Source of the DNA: Caulobacter endophyticus
GTDB taxonomy: Bacteria > Pseudomonadota > Alphaproteobacteria > Caulobacterales > Caulobacteraceae
DNA length: 64,000 nt
Direction: 5' to 3'
Assembly: GCF_003116815.1 (NCBI RefSeq)
Contig: NZ_QDKQ01000011.1
Location: 62,001-126,000, forward strand
Part shown: positions 18,710 to 26,362 of the stretch, piece after piece
Position numbering within the stretch: position 1 is the first letter of the stretch
How the letters are laid out: every line of letters starts with the position of its first letter
Translations under genes and position numbers: made by a program
The notes under the pieces: generated by a model
What the model saw: only the letters and a program-made list of their open reading frames with translations
Database searches by the model: none
What the model was told of the DNA's origin: nothing

Positions 18710-20113
18710 GTGGAGACCTTGGATTTGCAGCCCTCGCGCCGCGTCCTGCTGGCCGGCGCCGGGGCCCTGGCCTTCGGCGGGATCGCCGGCGCGGCCCACG
18801 CCGCCGCCGAGCCCGGGCCGCTGATCAATCCGGTCGTGCGCCAGCGCGCCGACGCCCAGGTCTTCAAGCATATTGACGGCTACTACTACCTGACCGGCTC
18901 GGTCCCCGAGTACGACCGGCTGATCATCCGCCGCTCGCGCACCCTGGCCGGCTTCACCGACGCCGAGGAAGTCGTCGTCTGGCGTCGGCCGACGGAAGGC
19001 AAGCTGGGCGGCTACATCTGGGCGCCCGAACTGCACTGGTTCGACGGCGCCTGGCACATGTATTTCGCGGCCGGCGACAAGGATCAGCCGTTCCGCATCC
19101 GCACCTACGCCATACGCTGCAAGAGTCCCGACGCCATGGCCGGCCAGTGGGAGCTGCTGGGCAAGGTCGAGACCCCCTGGGACACCTTCACCCTCGACTC
19201 CACGGTGTTTCACCACAAGGGCGTGCGCTATTTCTGCTGGGCGCAGAAGGAGCCGGGGATCGACACCAACAGCAATCTCTACCTCGCGCCGCTGGCCACG
19301 CCGCTGACGCTGGGCGAGGCGCCGACCCGCCTGACCGTGCCGACCCTCGACTGGGAGATCCGCGGCTTCAAGGTGGCCGAGGCGCCGGCGGTGCTGATCC
19401 GCAACGGCCGCGTGTTCATCGCCTATTCGGCCAGCGCCACCGACGACCGCTACTGCCTTGGCCTTCTGACCGCCGATGCGGACGCCGACCTGATGGCGCA
19501 GGGCTCGTGGACGAAGTCGCCCGTCCCGGTGTTGGTCTCGTCCGAAGAGACCCGCGTCTGGGGCCCTGGCCACAACTCGTTCACGGTGGACGAGCAGGGC
19601 CGCGACGTCCTGGTGTTCCACGGCCGCGACTACAAGGCGATCAAGGGCGACCCCCTGTTCGATCCCAACCGCCATACGCGCGTGCAGCGCCTCTACTACA
19701 AGCCCGACGGGACGCCGGACTTCGGCGTGCCGGCCGGGGCTGGCGAGATCCCCGACCGGTTTTCGCCGGCTGACCAGCCTGGCGCGTTCCTGCGCGTGGA
19801 CGGCGGGGCGGTGAGCGTCGGGGAGGGGCCGCTGGCCGCCACCCAGCTGCGCCAGAAGGCGGGCGCCGGCGGGGTGTGGCTGGAGCCGATCCTGCAGCCT
19901 GGCCAGGCGCTGCGGGTCGAGGGCGGCAAGGTGACGGTCGGGCCGGGCGACGGGGCTGCGCGCTTCAAGCGCGTCAAGGGCCTGGCGGGCGGCAAGGGCG
20001 TGTCGTTCCAGGCCCCGGACGGGGGCTATCTGATGCACCGCAACGGCGCGGTGGTGGTCGGGCCGGCGCGCGACGCCAGGGCCCGCGCGGCGGCGACCTT
20101 CCTGGTCAGCTGA
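18710..20113 (+). CDS. Tat-exported GH43 glycosidase with AbfB-like C-terminal domain
   Basis: 467 residues. A twin-arginine signal (PSRRVLLAGAGALAFGGIAGAAHA) points to folded export. The catalytic five-bladed propeller covers about residues 40-345, with the likely base D48 in RADAQVF, the pKa-modulating aspartate in TLDSTVF and the acid glutamate in VAEAPAVL. The last ~110 residues (from FSPADQPGAFLRV) look like an AbfB/CBM42 beta-trefoil that binds arabinose side chains. It probably trims arabinan or arabinoxylan. The GTG at 18710 has GAAGGAGA 6 bases upstream; a GTG at 18689 is less good. The 3' end overlaps the convergent regulator gene by 8 bases. Confidence 0.88.
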   Translation: METLDLQPSRRVLLAGAGALAFGGIAGAAHAAAEPGPLINPVVRQRADAQVFKHIDGYYYLTGSVPEYDRLIIRRSRTLAGFTDAEEVVVWRRPTEGKLGGYIWAPELHWFDGAWHMYFAAGDKDQPFRIRTYAIRCKSPDAMAGQWELLGKVETPWDTFTLDSTVFHHKGVRYFCWAQKEPGIDTNSNLYLAPLATPLTLGEAPTRLTVPTLDWEIRGFKVAEAPAVLIRNGRVFIAYSASATDDRYCLGLLTADADADLMAQGSWTKSPVPVLVSSEETRVWGPGHNSFTVDEQGRDVLVFHGRDYKAIKGDPLFDPNRHTRVQRLYYKPDGTPDFGVPAGAGEIPDRFSPADQPGAFLRVDGGAVSVGEGPLAATQLRQKAGAGGVWLEPILQPGQALRVEGGKVTVGPGDGAARFKRVKGLAGGKGVSFQAPDGGYLMHRNGAVVVGPARDARARAAATFLVS

Positions 20114-21179
20114 TGTGACGGGCAGGGGGCTGGCCCAGGCGCCGGCTCTCAGCCCACCGCATCGCGCCCACGACGCAGGCTCCGAACAGCAGGCCCTCGA
20201 CCGCGCCGGTCAGCACCAGGCTGGCCAGGCCCAGGCCCTGCTCGCCAAGCAGCGCGCCGATGGCGTCCAGGCGCAGGCGCGAGCCGGGAAAGCTTCGCGC
20301 CAGCAGGTCCAGGCTGCCGGCCATCAGGCGACCGCCGAGCAGCGGGACGGCGGCCCCCATCGCCGCGCCGTAAAGGCCGGCCAGGGCCATGCCGCGCCGA
20401 AGCGACCGGGTGCGGGCCAGGCCCGCGCCGAGGCCGACCGCCGCGCCGACCAGCAGACCCTCGAAGGCGCCGGCTATGCCGCCCGGCGCGCGGCCGAACA
20501 GCAGGTTGAAGGCGTCCAGTCCCAAGAGCTTGAACGCCGCCCCGATGACCAGCCCGCCCAGCGCGCCGCCGACGGCGCTTCGCCACCAGGGGCCGGGCGC
20601 GCGGCTCGAAAGGGCGATGCCGAAGCCGACGCCCAGGCCGCCGGTCAGGCCGACCAGCACGCACAGCGCCAGCATCACCAGCAGCACCGAACTGCCGCCG
20701 GCCTGCGAGGCCTGGGCCGCGCCGACGAAGCCGTAGGCGATCCCGCCGATCGCGCCTGCCGCGCCGCCGCCGGCGGTTCCGGCCGCGCCGAGCAGCAGGG
20801 TGGCCGACCAGGCGGGGCGGGGTTGGGGTTCTGGCGGCGAGGCGGGGACTGACGCCTGGGTCTCCAGCCGCTCCACCGGCGCGACGAAGCGGTAGCCGTG
20901 CTTGGGCACGGTGGCGATGAAGCGCGGGTTGGCGGCCGGGTCGTCCAGCAGGCGGCGCAGGCTGCGCACGCACTGGGTCAGGGCTTCGTCGGTGACCGGC
21001 ACGCCGGCCCAGACCTCGTCGAGGAACCGCTCCTTGCTGACCAGCCGCCCGTCCTCGCGGACCAGCAGGGCCAGGGCGTCCAGATAGCGGGCGTTGATCG
21101 TCACGGGCTCGCCGTCACGGGTCAGCCGGCGTTCGCCAAGGTCGAGGATGAAGCGCTCGAAGCGGTAGCGGCCGGACAA
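20106..21179 (-). CDS. Winged-helix transcriptional regulator with a polytopic membrane domain
   Basis: 357 residues. Residues 2-100 are an OmpR/CadC-type winged helix (RFERFILDLGERRLTRDGEP, DEVWAGVPVTDEALTQCVRS, RFIATVPKHGYRFVAPVE). After a Pro-rich linker, about residues 120-345 are several Gly/Ala-rich hydrophobic segments, including AAGTAGGGAAGAIGGIAYGF and VLLVMLALCVLVGLTGGLG. ToxR/CadC proteins normally have one membrane helix and a periplasmic sensor, so this layout is unusual. The only sensible in-frame start inside the intergenic space is the TTG at 21179, with AGGA 7 bases upstream; a GTG at 21368 would overlap the upstream gene. Confidence 0.75.
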   Translation of the reverse strand: MSGRYRFERFILDLGERRLTRDGEPVTINARYLDALALLVREDGRLVSKERFLDEVWAGVPVTDEALTQCVRSLRRLLDDPAANPRFIATVPKHGYRFVAPVERLETQASVPASPPEPQPRPAWSATLLLGAAGTAGGGAAGAIGGIAYGFVGAAQASQAGGSSVLLVMLALCVLVGLTGGLGVGFGIALSSRAPGPWWRSAVGGALGGLVIGAAFKLLGLDAFNLLFGRAPGGIAGAFEGLLVGAAVGLGAGLARTRSLRRGMALAGLYGAAMGAAVPLLGGRLMAGSLDLLARSFPGSRLRLDAIGALLGEQGLGLASLVLTGAVEGLLFGACVVGAMRWAESRRLGQPPARHIS

Positions 21180-21253
21180 GGCGGAATCCTGGATGGCGTG
21201 TTGTGGCGAGTATGCACGGGACGGAGGGAAGGACGAGGTCCCCTCCGGCCCTC

Positions 21254-22168
21254 CTAGGACCCCGCCTTGTCCCCCACCGGCTGCTCCTTGACGCCAAGAG
21301 CATCGGCCAGCCGCATCTTGGCCGAGCCTGGCCGCAGCGGCTTCTGCTGGCTGTCGTGCGGCGCCCACCCCGTGGCGGTGACGATCTCGAAGGTCGCGGG
21401 CACGCGGCCGTCGGCTTCGGCGAAGCGCTCCTGATAGATCTCCAGCGCCCGAAACAGCAGCTGGCGGGTCAGGGGCTTGCGCGAGCGGTCGAGCAGCACG
21501 CTGGTCTCGCCCATGCGGCGCAGGTCCTGCAGCAGGCCGAGCGGGTGGGCGTAACGCACCTTGACCCGGTCGACGTCGGCCACCGGCAGGGTGAAGCCGG
21601 CGCGCTGCAGCAGGCCCGCCGCGTCGACCGTGTCGGCGAAGGGCGAGACGCGCATCGAGACGCCGCCGGCGATCTCGTCCTCGGCCGCCATCAGCGACTG
21701 GCGCAACTCGGTCAGGGTGGCCCCGCCGAACAGGGCGCCGATGAAGAGGCCGTCGGGCCTCAGGGCGCGGCGGATCTGGATCAGCGCGCCCACCAGGTCG
21801 TTGGTCCAGTGCAGGGCCAGGGTCGAGACCACGAGGTCCAGCGTCTCGTCGCCGAACGGCAGGCGCTCCTCGTCGGCGACCACGCTGGCGCCGCCGCGAC
21901 TGGCCAGCATCCGGGCCGACAGGTCGGTGTCGATCAAGAGGCCGATCTTGCCGGCGGCGTCGCTTTTCGACAGCGCCGCGCGGAAAGCGCCGTCTCGGCT
22001 TCCGAGATCGACGGCGACCGGAAACTCCCGCAGGATCGCCTCCAGCCGCATGACGGCGTCACCGGCGGCGCGCGCCTTGAGGAAACCGGCCTGGCCGAAG
22101 TTGGGCGCGGCGCGGTCGAGGCGGGCCCGGAGAAGGTCGCGGTCGAAGAGGAGGGGCGAACTGGTCAT
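21254..22168 (-). CDS. SAM-dependent methyltransferase, BioC/NDUFAF5-like
   Basis: 304-residue class I methyltransferase. Motif I is VDLGSRDGAF, motif II region VVADEERLPFGDETLDLVVS, then ALHWTNDLVGALIQIRRAL and PDGLFIGALFGG. This pattern and the C-terminal region after YAHPLGLLQDLRRMGE resemble the BioC-like proteins related to mitochondrial NDUFAF5, which modifies an arginine of complex I. The ATG at 22168 precedes the family-typical LFDRDLLRARLDRAA. It is divergent from the comF-like gene. The exact substrate is inferred. Confidence 0.85.
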   Translation of the reverse strand: MTSSPLLFDRDLLRARLDRAAPNFGQAGFLKARAAGDAVMRLEAILREFPVAVDLGSRDGAFRAALSKSDAAGKIGLLIDTDLSARMLASRGGASVVADEERLPFGDETLDLVVSTLALHWTNDLVGALIQIRRALRPDGLFIGALFGGATLTELRQSLMAAEDEIAGGVSMRVSPFADTVDAAGLLQRAGFTLPVADVDRVKVRYAHPLGLLQDLRRMGETSVLLDRSRKPLTRQLLFRALEIYQERFAEADGRVPATFEIVTATGWAPHDSQQKPLRPGSAKMRLADALGVKEQPVGDKAGS

Positions 22169-22220
22169 GCGGGTGGAACATGGCGATTCCTTCTCCCGAT
22201 GGAAACCCGGGCCGCGTCTC

Positions 22221-22946
22221 ATGGGCCTTGGAAGAGGTCTGCTGGACCTGATCCTGCCGCCGCGCGCCTTCGACGGCGAGCCGGCCCTGACGCCGGGGCT
22301 GTCGGCCGGAGCCTGGAGCCGCATCGTCTTCCTCGACGGACCGGTCTGCGACGGCTGCGGCGCGCCGTTCCCATTCGACCAGGGCGAGCCGCTGTGCGCG
22401 CTTTGCCTGGCGCGGCCCAGGGCCTTCGCGCGGGCCAGGGCCGCCTGCCTCTACGACGAGCATTCCCGCGATCTCGTCCTGAAGCTCAAGCACGCCGACC
22501 GCACGGATCTCTCGGGCCTGTTCGCCCGCTGGATCTCGCGCGCCGCGCCTGACCTGCTGGAGACGGCGCAGGCGGTGGTCCCCGTGCCGATGCACCCGGC
22601 CCGCCTGCTGCGCCGCCGCTACAACCAGGCCGCCGAGATCGCCCGGCCGCTGGCCCGCGCGGCCGGGCGGCCCTATCTGGCCGACGCGCTGGTGAGAAAG
22701 CGCGACACCGCCAGCCAGGGCGGCAAGTCGGCCGACGGCCGCCGCCGCAACGTCGCCGCCGCCTTCGTCGTGCCTGAGTCGAAACGGCGTCAGATCGAGG
22801 GAAAGCGTGTGCTTCTGGTCGACGACGTGCTGACCACGGGGGCCACCGCCGAAGGCTGCGCGAGGGCCTTGCTGGCGGCCGGAGCCTCGGCTGTCGATCT
22901 GACCGTCGTCGCGCGCGTTACAGAAATGAGAAGCCGTCCTATATGA
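22221..22946 (+). CDS. ComF-family phosphoribosyltransferase-like protein
   Basis: 241 residues. An N-terminal zinc-ribbon-like region (CDGCGAPFPFDQGEPLCALCLARP, four cysteines) is followed by a phosphoribosyltransferase fold with VVPVPMHPARLLRRRYNQA and the PRPP loop VLLVDDVLTTGATAEG. This is the standard ComF/GntX arrangement, linked to natural competence or DNA uptake in other bacteria. The ATG at 22221 is chosen from pattern; an in-frame ATG at 22167 is possible. It leads a run with grxC and the nitrilase gene. Confidence 0.9.
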   Translation: MGLGRGLLDLILPPRAFDGEPALTPGLSAGAWSRIVFLDGPVCDGCGAPFPFDQGEPLCALCLARPRAFARARAACLYDEHSRDLVLKLKHADRTDLSGLFARWISRAAPDLLETAQAVVPVPMHPARLLRRRYNQAAEIARPLARAAGRPYLADALVRKRDTASQGGKSADGRRRNVAAAFVVPESKRRQIEGKRVLLVDDVLTTGATAEGCARALLAAGASAVDLTVVARVTEMRSRPI

Positions 22947-22975
22947 GGGCGGGAATCCAACCCTTTGGAACCGAA

Positions 22976-23230
22976 ATGGCCAAGGTCACCATCTACACCC
23001 GTCCCTTCTGCGGCTACTGCGCCCGCGCCCTGAAGCTGCTCAACGACAAGGGCGCCGACTTCACCGAGATCGAAGCCGGCATGGACCCCAAGCTGCGCCA
23101 GGAGATGATGGACCGCTCCGGCCGCAACACCTTCCCGCAGATCTTCGTGGGCGAGCAGCACATCGGCGGCTGCGACGACATGATGGCGCTGGAGCGCGAG
23201 GGCAAGCTGGACCCGTTGCTGGCCGCATGA
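22976..23230 (+). CDS. grxC: Glutaredoxin 3
   Basis: 84-residue dithiol glutaredoxin. It has the CGYC active site at residues 12-15, the cis-proline TFPQIFV segment and the glutathione-binding GGCDDMMALE. It reduces protein disulphides and glutathione mixed disulphides in the cytosol. The ATG at 22976 matches the family start (AKVTIYTRPFC). The stop overlaps the next gene's ATG, so it is translationally coupled with the nitrilase. Confidence 0.95.
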   Translation: MAKVTIYTRPFCGYCARALKLLNDKGADFTEIEAGMDPKLRQEMMDRSGRNTFPQIFVGEQHIGGCDDMMALEREGKLDPLLAA

Positions 23231-24063
23231 GCGGCCCGGGGGGAGCTCTGCGCGTCGGTCTGATCCAGACCCGCACGCCCGCGACTCACGCGGCGGCGCT
23301 GGCCCATGTGGCCCCGCTGGTCCGCGAGGCGATCGCGCAGGGCGCCCGCTTCGTGCTGACGCCTGAGTGCACCAACGTCCTGCAGAAGGACCGCGCCAGG
23401 CTGCTTCCGACGCTGACGGCGCTGGAGGACGATCCGGTGGTGAACGGCCTGCGGGCCATCGCCGCCGAGACCGGAACCTGGATCGACGTCGGCTCGGCCC
23501 TGGTCCTGCGCGAGGATGGAAAGGCCGCCAATCGTCAGGCCGTGATCGACCCGACCGGCGCCGTCGTCGCGACCTACGACAAGCTGCACATGTTCGACGT
23601 GCAGCTTCCCAATGGTGAGACGGCGAAAGAATCGGCGACCTACACCCCCGGCGAACGGGCGGTGGTGGTCGACACGCCCCTGGCCGCCTTCGGCCTGACC
23701 ATCTGCTACGACATGCGCTTTCCGGCCCTGCACCGCGCCCTGGCGCTGGCCGGGGCCAAGGTGATCACGGCGCCGGCCGCCTTCACCCGTCCCACCGGCG
23801 AGGCCCACTGGGAGGTGCTGCTGCGCGCCCGGGCCATCGAGACCGGCTCCTTCGTCATCGCCGCCGCCCAGGGCGGCTTCCACGAGGACGGACGCGGCAC
23901 CTGGGGCCGTTCGATCGCCATCGGTCCGTGGGGCGAGGTGCTCGGCAAGCTCGATCACGACGAGCCGGGCGTGCTGATCGCCGACCTCGATCTTCCTGCC
24001 GCCGACAAGGCTCGCGCAGCCATCCCGGTCCTGGCCAACGCCCGTGAATTCACGGGTCCCTGA
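23227..24063 (+). CDS. Carbon-nitrogen hydrolase (nitrilase superfamily, Nit-like)
   Basis: 278 residues. The catalytic triad of the superfamily is visible: E in LTPECTNV, K in TYDKLHMFDVQLP and C in GLTICYDMRFP. The DVQLPNGETAKES and RAIETGSFVIAAAQ segments match the Nit1/Nit2-type omega-amidase or deaminated-glutathione amidase branch, which fits its coupling to grxC. The ATG overlaps the grxC stop by four bases. The amidase substrate is inferred from branch and context. Confidence 0.9.
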   Translation: MSGPGGALRVGLIQTRTPATHAAALAHVAPLVREAIAQGARFVLTPECTNVLQKDRARLLPTLTALEDDPVVNGLRAIAAETGTWIDVGSALVLREDGKAANRQAVIDPTGAVVATYDKLHMFDVQLPNGETAKESATYTPGERAVVVDTPLAAFGLTICYDMRFPALHRALALAGAKVITAPAAFTRPTGEAHWEVLLRARAIETGSFVIAAAQGGFHEDGRGTWGRSIAIGPWGEVLGKLDHDEPGVLIADLDLPAADKARAAIPVLANAREFTGP

Positions 24064-24078
24064 CCTCATATCCAGACC

Positions 24079-24513
24079 ATGATCAAGTACGCGCTCGCCT
24101 GTGACCATGCGCACGAGTTCGAAGGCTGGTTCGGCTCGTCGAGCGACTATGACGACCAGGCCGCCCGCGGCCTCGTCGAGTGCCCCGTCTGCGGCTCGAC
24201 GGGCGTGCGCAAGCAGATCATGGCCCCCGCCGTTGCGGGTACGAAGGCGCAGCGCTCGACGCCGGAGCCCGACGCCCGCATGCGCGAGATGATGATGACC
24301 GCCATGAGCGAGGTGCGCCGCGAGGTCGAGGAGAACTTCGACTATGTGGGCGACCGCTTCGCCAGGGAGGCCCGCGACATCCACGATGGCAAGTCCGAGG
24401 AGCGCGGCATCTACGGCGAGGCCTCGCCCAAGGAGGTCAAGGCCCTGCTGGAGGATGGCGTCAGGATCGCCGCCCTGCCGCCGGCCCCGCCGAAGAAGAC
24501 GGACGTCAACTAG
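24079..24513 (+). CDS. DUF1178 family protein
   Basis: 144 residues, starting MIKYALACDHAHEFEGWF, which is the hallmark of DUF1178. A zinc-knuckle-like set is formed by C-x-x-x-H and CPVCGS. The second half is charged and helical (MREMMMTAMSEVRREVEENFDYVG) and ends GEASPKEVKALLEDGV. The gene follows the nitrilase by 15 bases, an association often seen in Alphaproteobacteria, and is probably co-transcribed. Function unknown. Confidence 0.9.
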   Translation: MIKYALACDHAHEFEGWFGSSSDYDDQAARGLVECPVCGSTGVRKQIMAPAVAGTKAQRSTPEPDARMREMMMTAMSEVRREVEENFDYVGDRFAREARDIHDGKSEERGIYGEASPKEVKALLEDGVRIAALPPAPPKKTDVN

Positions 24514-24557
24514 ACCTCGCCGTTGTGCGCGCCGCAATCGTCGATCAGTTTGAGTGG

Positions 24558-25076
24558 ATGCAGAATTTCAGGCTGTGGTTGATTCCCTTGGCGGTCGCCG
24601 GGGCGCTCGGAGCGGCCGGGCCATCAACCTCGGCTGCGCGTCCCAAGGTGTTCGCGGCGTCGCACCAACTTGGCTTCAGCGGCGCTCTGGTGACGGTGCG
24701 CGAAGACTATCGCGCGACGAAATGGCCGGTCTCACGCCGCACCTTCGTGCTGCGCGGCGCGAGCGGCAAGACGACCTCTGTGGCGCTGGCCAACGGCGGC
24801 CCGAGCGAGCTCAGCACGCTCAGCCTCTACGGTGATGGCGACAGGTTCTTCCTGATCGGGGCGATCGAGTGCGTCGCGTTCGATCCGGTCGCGATCACCG
24901 CTGGGCGCTGCAGCAAGCGTCCGCCCTGCGCCGCCTTCGGGCGGGAGGGCGTCAGCTTCCTGGGACGCTTCGATTGGGCCAACGGCTTGAACCCGCCCCA
25001 TGGACGCTTCGGCCTCGGTTGGCGTTTCCTGCCGCAGGAGGACGCCTCGGAGACGTCGTTCTGCCCCGACCGCTGA
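24558..25076 (+). CDS. Hypothetical exported protein
   Basis: 172 residues with a signal peptide (MQNFRLWLIPLAVAGALGAAGPSTSA). The mature part is beta-rich with several aromatic residues and five cysteines, three of them in CSKRPPCAAFGREGV/FCPDR, so disulphides are likely in the periplasm. I recognise no domain. The ATG at 24558 is preceded by TGAGTGG. Convergent with the dienelactone hydrolase gene, with 3 bases between the stops. Confidence 0.6.
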   Translation: MQNFRLWLIPLAVAGALGAAGPSTSAARPKVFAASHQLGFSGALVTVREDYRATKWPVSRRTFVLRGASGKTTSVALANGGPSELSTLSLYGDGDRFFLIGAIECVAFDPVAITAGRCSKRPPCAAFGREGVSFLGRFDWANGLNPPHGRFGLGWRFLPQEDASETSFCPDR

Positions 25077-25079
25077 TCG

Positions 25080-25778
25080 CTAGCCCAGCTTTTCCTTGAA
25101 GAACGCCAGGGTGCGGCCGTTGGCGGTCTCGGCGTCAGCCTTGTCGTAGTGGTTGCCGCCGGGGCGCGCGAAGGCGTGGCTGCGGCCGGGGTAGACGTGA
25201 ACTTCGACGTTCGGGCGGCCGGCCAGGGCCTCGACGATGGTCGCACGGGCCTCGGGGCCGATGAACTCGTCGTCGCCGGCCAAGTGCATCAGCAGCGGCG
25301 CCTTCACGCCGTCGGCCTCGCCGACATAGCGCTCGGTGCCGCCGCCGTAGTAGGCCACGGCCGCGTCGGGCGCGCCGCGGGCGGCCCCCAGGAAGGTCAT
25401 CAGCCCGCCCAGGCAATAGCCCGTCAGGCCGACCTTGCCGTTGCCGCCGGCTATGGTCCGCGCGGCCTCGACCGTCTTGAGCACGTCGGCCGCGCCCTGG
25501 TCGAAATCGTAGGCGCCGTAGATGTCGAGGGCCTTCTTCCAGTTCTCTTCGCTGTTCTCCGACATCGAGAGGCCAGGCTCGGTGCGCCAGAAGAGGTCGG
25601 GGCAGACGGCGATGAAGCCCTGCACGGCGTACTCGGCGGCGATCAGGCGGATGCCGGCGTTGACGCCGAAGATCTCCTGCACGACCACGACCACCGGCGC
25701 GGGTCCGCTGGTGTCGGGGCGGACCACGAGGGCCTGGAAGCTGCCGTCGTCAGTCTGGATGGTCAGGCTCTCGGCCAT
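25080..25778 (-). CDS. Dienelactone hydrolase family protein
   Basis: 232-residue alpha/beta hydrolase. The Cys-Asp-His triad typical of carboxymethylenebutenolidase is seen: C in TGYCLGGL, D in AGDDEFIG and H in GRSHAFARP. The VQEIFGVNAGIRLIAAEYA segment is also typical. The ATG at 25778 has AGGAAG upstream. No other aromatic-degradation gene is nearby, so a general hydrolase role is likelier than chlorocatechol breakdown. Confidence 0.92.
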   Translation of the reverse strand: MAESLTIQTDDGSFQALVVRPDTSGPAPVVVVVQEIFGVNAGIRLIAAEYAVQGFIAVCPDLFWRTEPGLSMSENSEENWKKALDIYGAYDFDQGAADVLKTVEAARTIAGGNGKVGLTGYCLGGLMTFLGAARGAPDAAVAYYGGGTERYVGEADGVKAPLLMHLAGDDEFIGPEARATIVEALAGRPNVEVHVYPGRSHAFARPGGNHYDKADAETANGRTLAFFKEKLG

Positions 25779-25892
25779 GGTCGTCTTCCTCGCGGGCTGT
25801 GTCGGGCGACCATGGCGCGTGGCGAGACGGGCGGCTTGAACGATGCGGCTTCGCATCGGCCGCCGATCGACCGATCGGTTCAAGCGCCCACG

Positions 25893-25919
25893 AAAAAGCC
25901 CGCCCCGTGAGGGGCGGGC
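25893..25919 (-). terminator. Terminator of the small glycine-zipper gene
   Basis: Stem GCCCGCCCC / GGGGCGGGC with a GTGA loop, followed on the minus strand by TTTTT, about 25 bases past the stop at 25945. Confidence 0.85.
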
Positions 25920-25944
25920 GATCCGACCGAGCAGCATACTTCGC

Positions 25945-26244
25945 TTAGCGGTAGCGGTACTCGTAGTGGCAGTTCTTCTTGGAATTCTTCTTGGCGATCT
26001 GGTTGCCGGCGACCGCGCCGACCACGCCGCCGAGAATCGCGCCCTCGGTCTTGGCGCCGTTGCCGGCCACGGCCGCGCCGAGCGCGCCGCCGCTGAGGCC
26101 GCCGATCACCGTGCCCTTGTTGCGCGCCTTCTTGGTGCTCTTGCAGACCAGGACGCGCTCACGGCGCTGCTGGGCCTCGGCGGCGGTGACGGCGACGGTG
26201 GACGCGGCGAAGGCAAGGCCGACCGCGACGACGAGAGTTTTCAT
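25945..26244 (-). CDS. Small glycine-zipper surface protein
   Basis: 99 residues: signal peptide (MKTLVVAVGLAFAASTVAVTAAEA), a basic CKSTKKARNKG patch, a glycine-zipper membrane hairpin (VIGGLSGGALGAAVAGN, AILGGVVGAVAGNQIAKK) and a short basic, tyrosine-rich tail. This matches the 'glycine zipper 2TM' (17-kDa antigen/Rick-17) type that inserts in the outer membrane or periplasm. The ATG at 26244 is preferred over the one four codons upstream. Its neighbour at 26363 has the same domain. Confidence 0.8.
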   Translation of the reverse strand: MKTLVVAVGLAFAASTVAVTAAEAQQRRERVLVCKSTKKARNKGTVIGGLSGGALGAAVAGNGAKTEGAILGGVVGAVAGNQIAKKNSKKNCHYEYRYR

Positions 26245-26362
26245 TTGGGCGCGCATGGCGACCTCCGTTTGAGAGCGTGTGTTCGTGTCCCTTGCGGGGA
26301 ATAACGCCGAAGCTCCGTGTCGGTTCTATGTCGGGCGCCCGACGAGAAGCTTCAGCGCACCG

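Noticed and set aside
18107-20038. Long minus-strand frame opposite the NUDIX and GH43 genes
   Set aside because: Both plus-strand genes carry clear family motifs; this frame has none.
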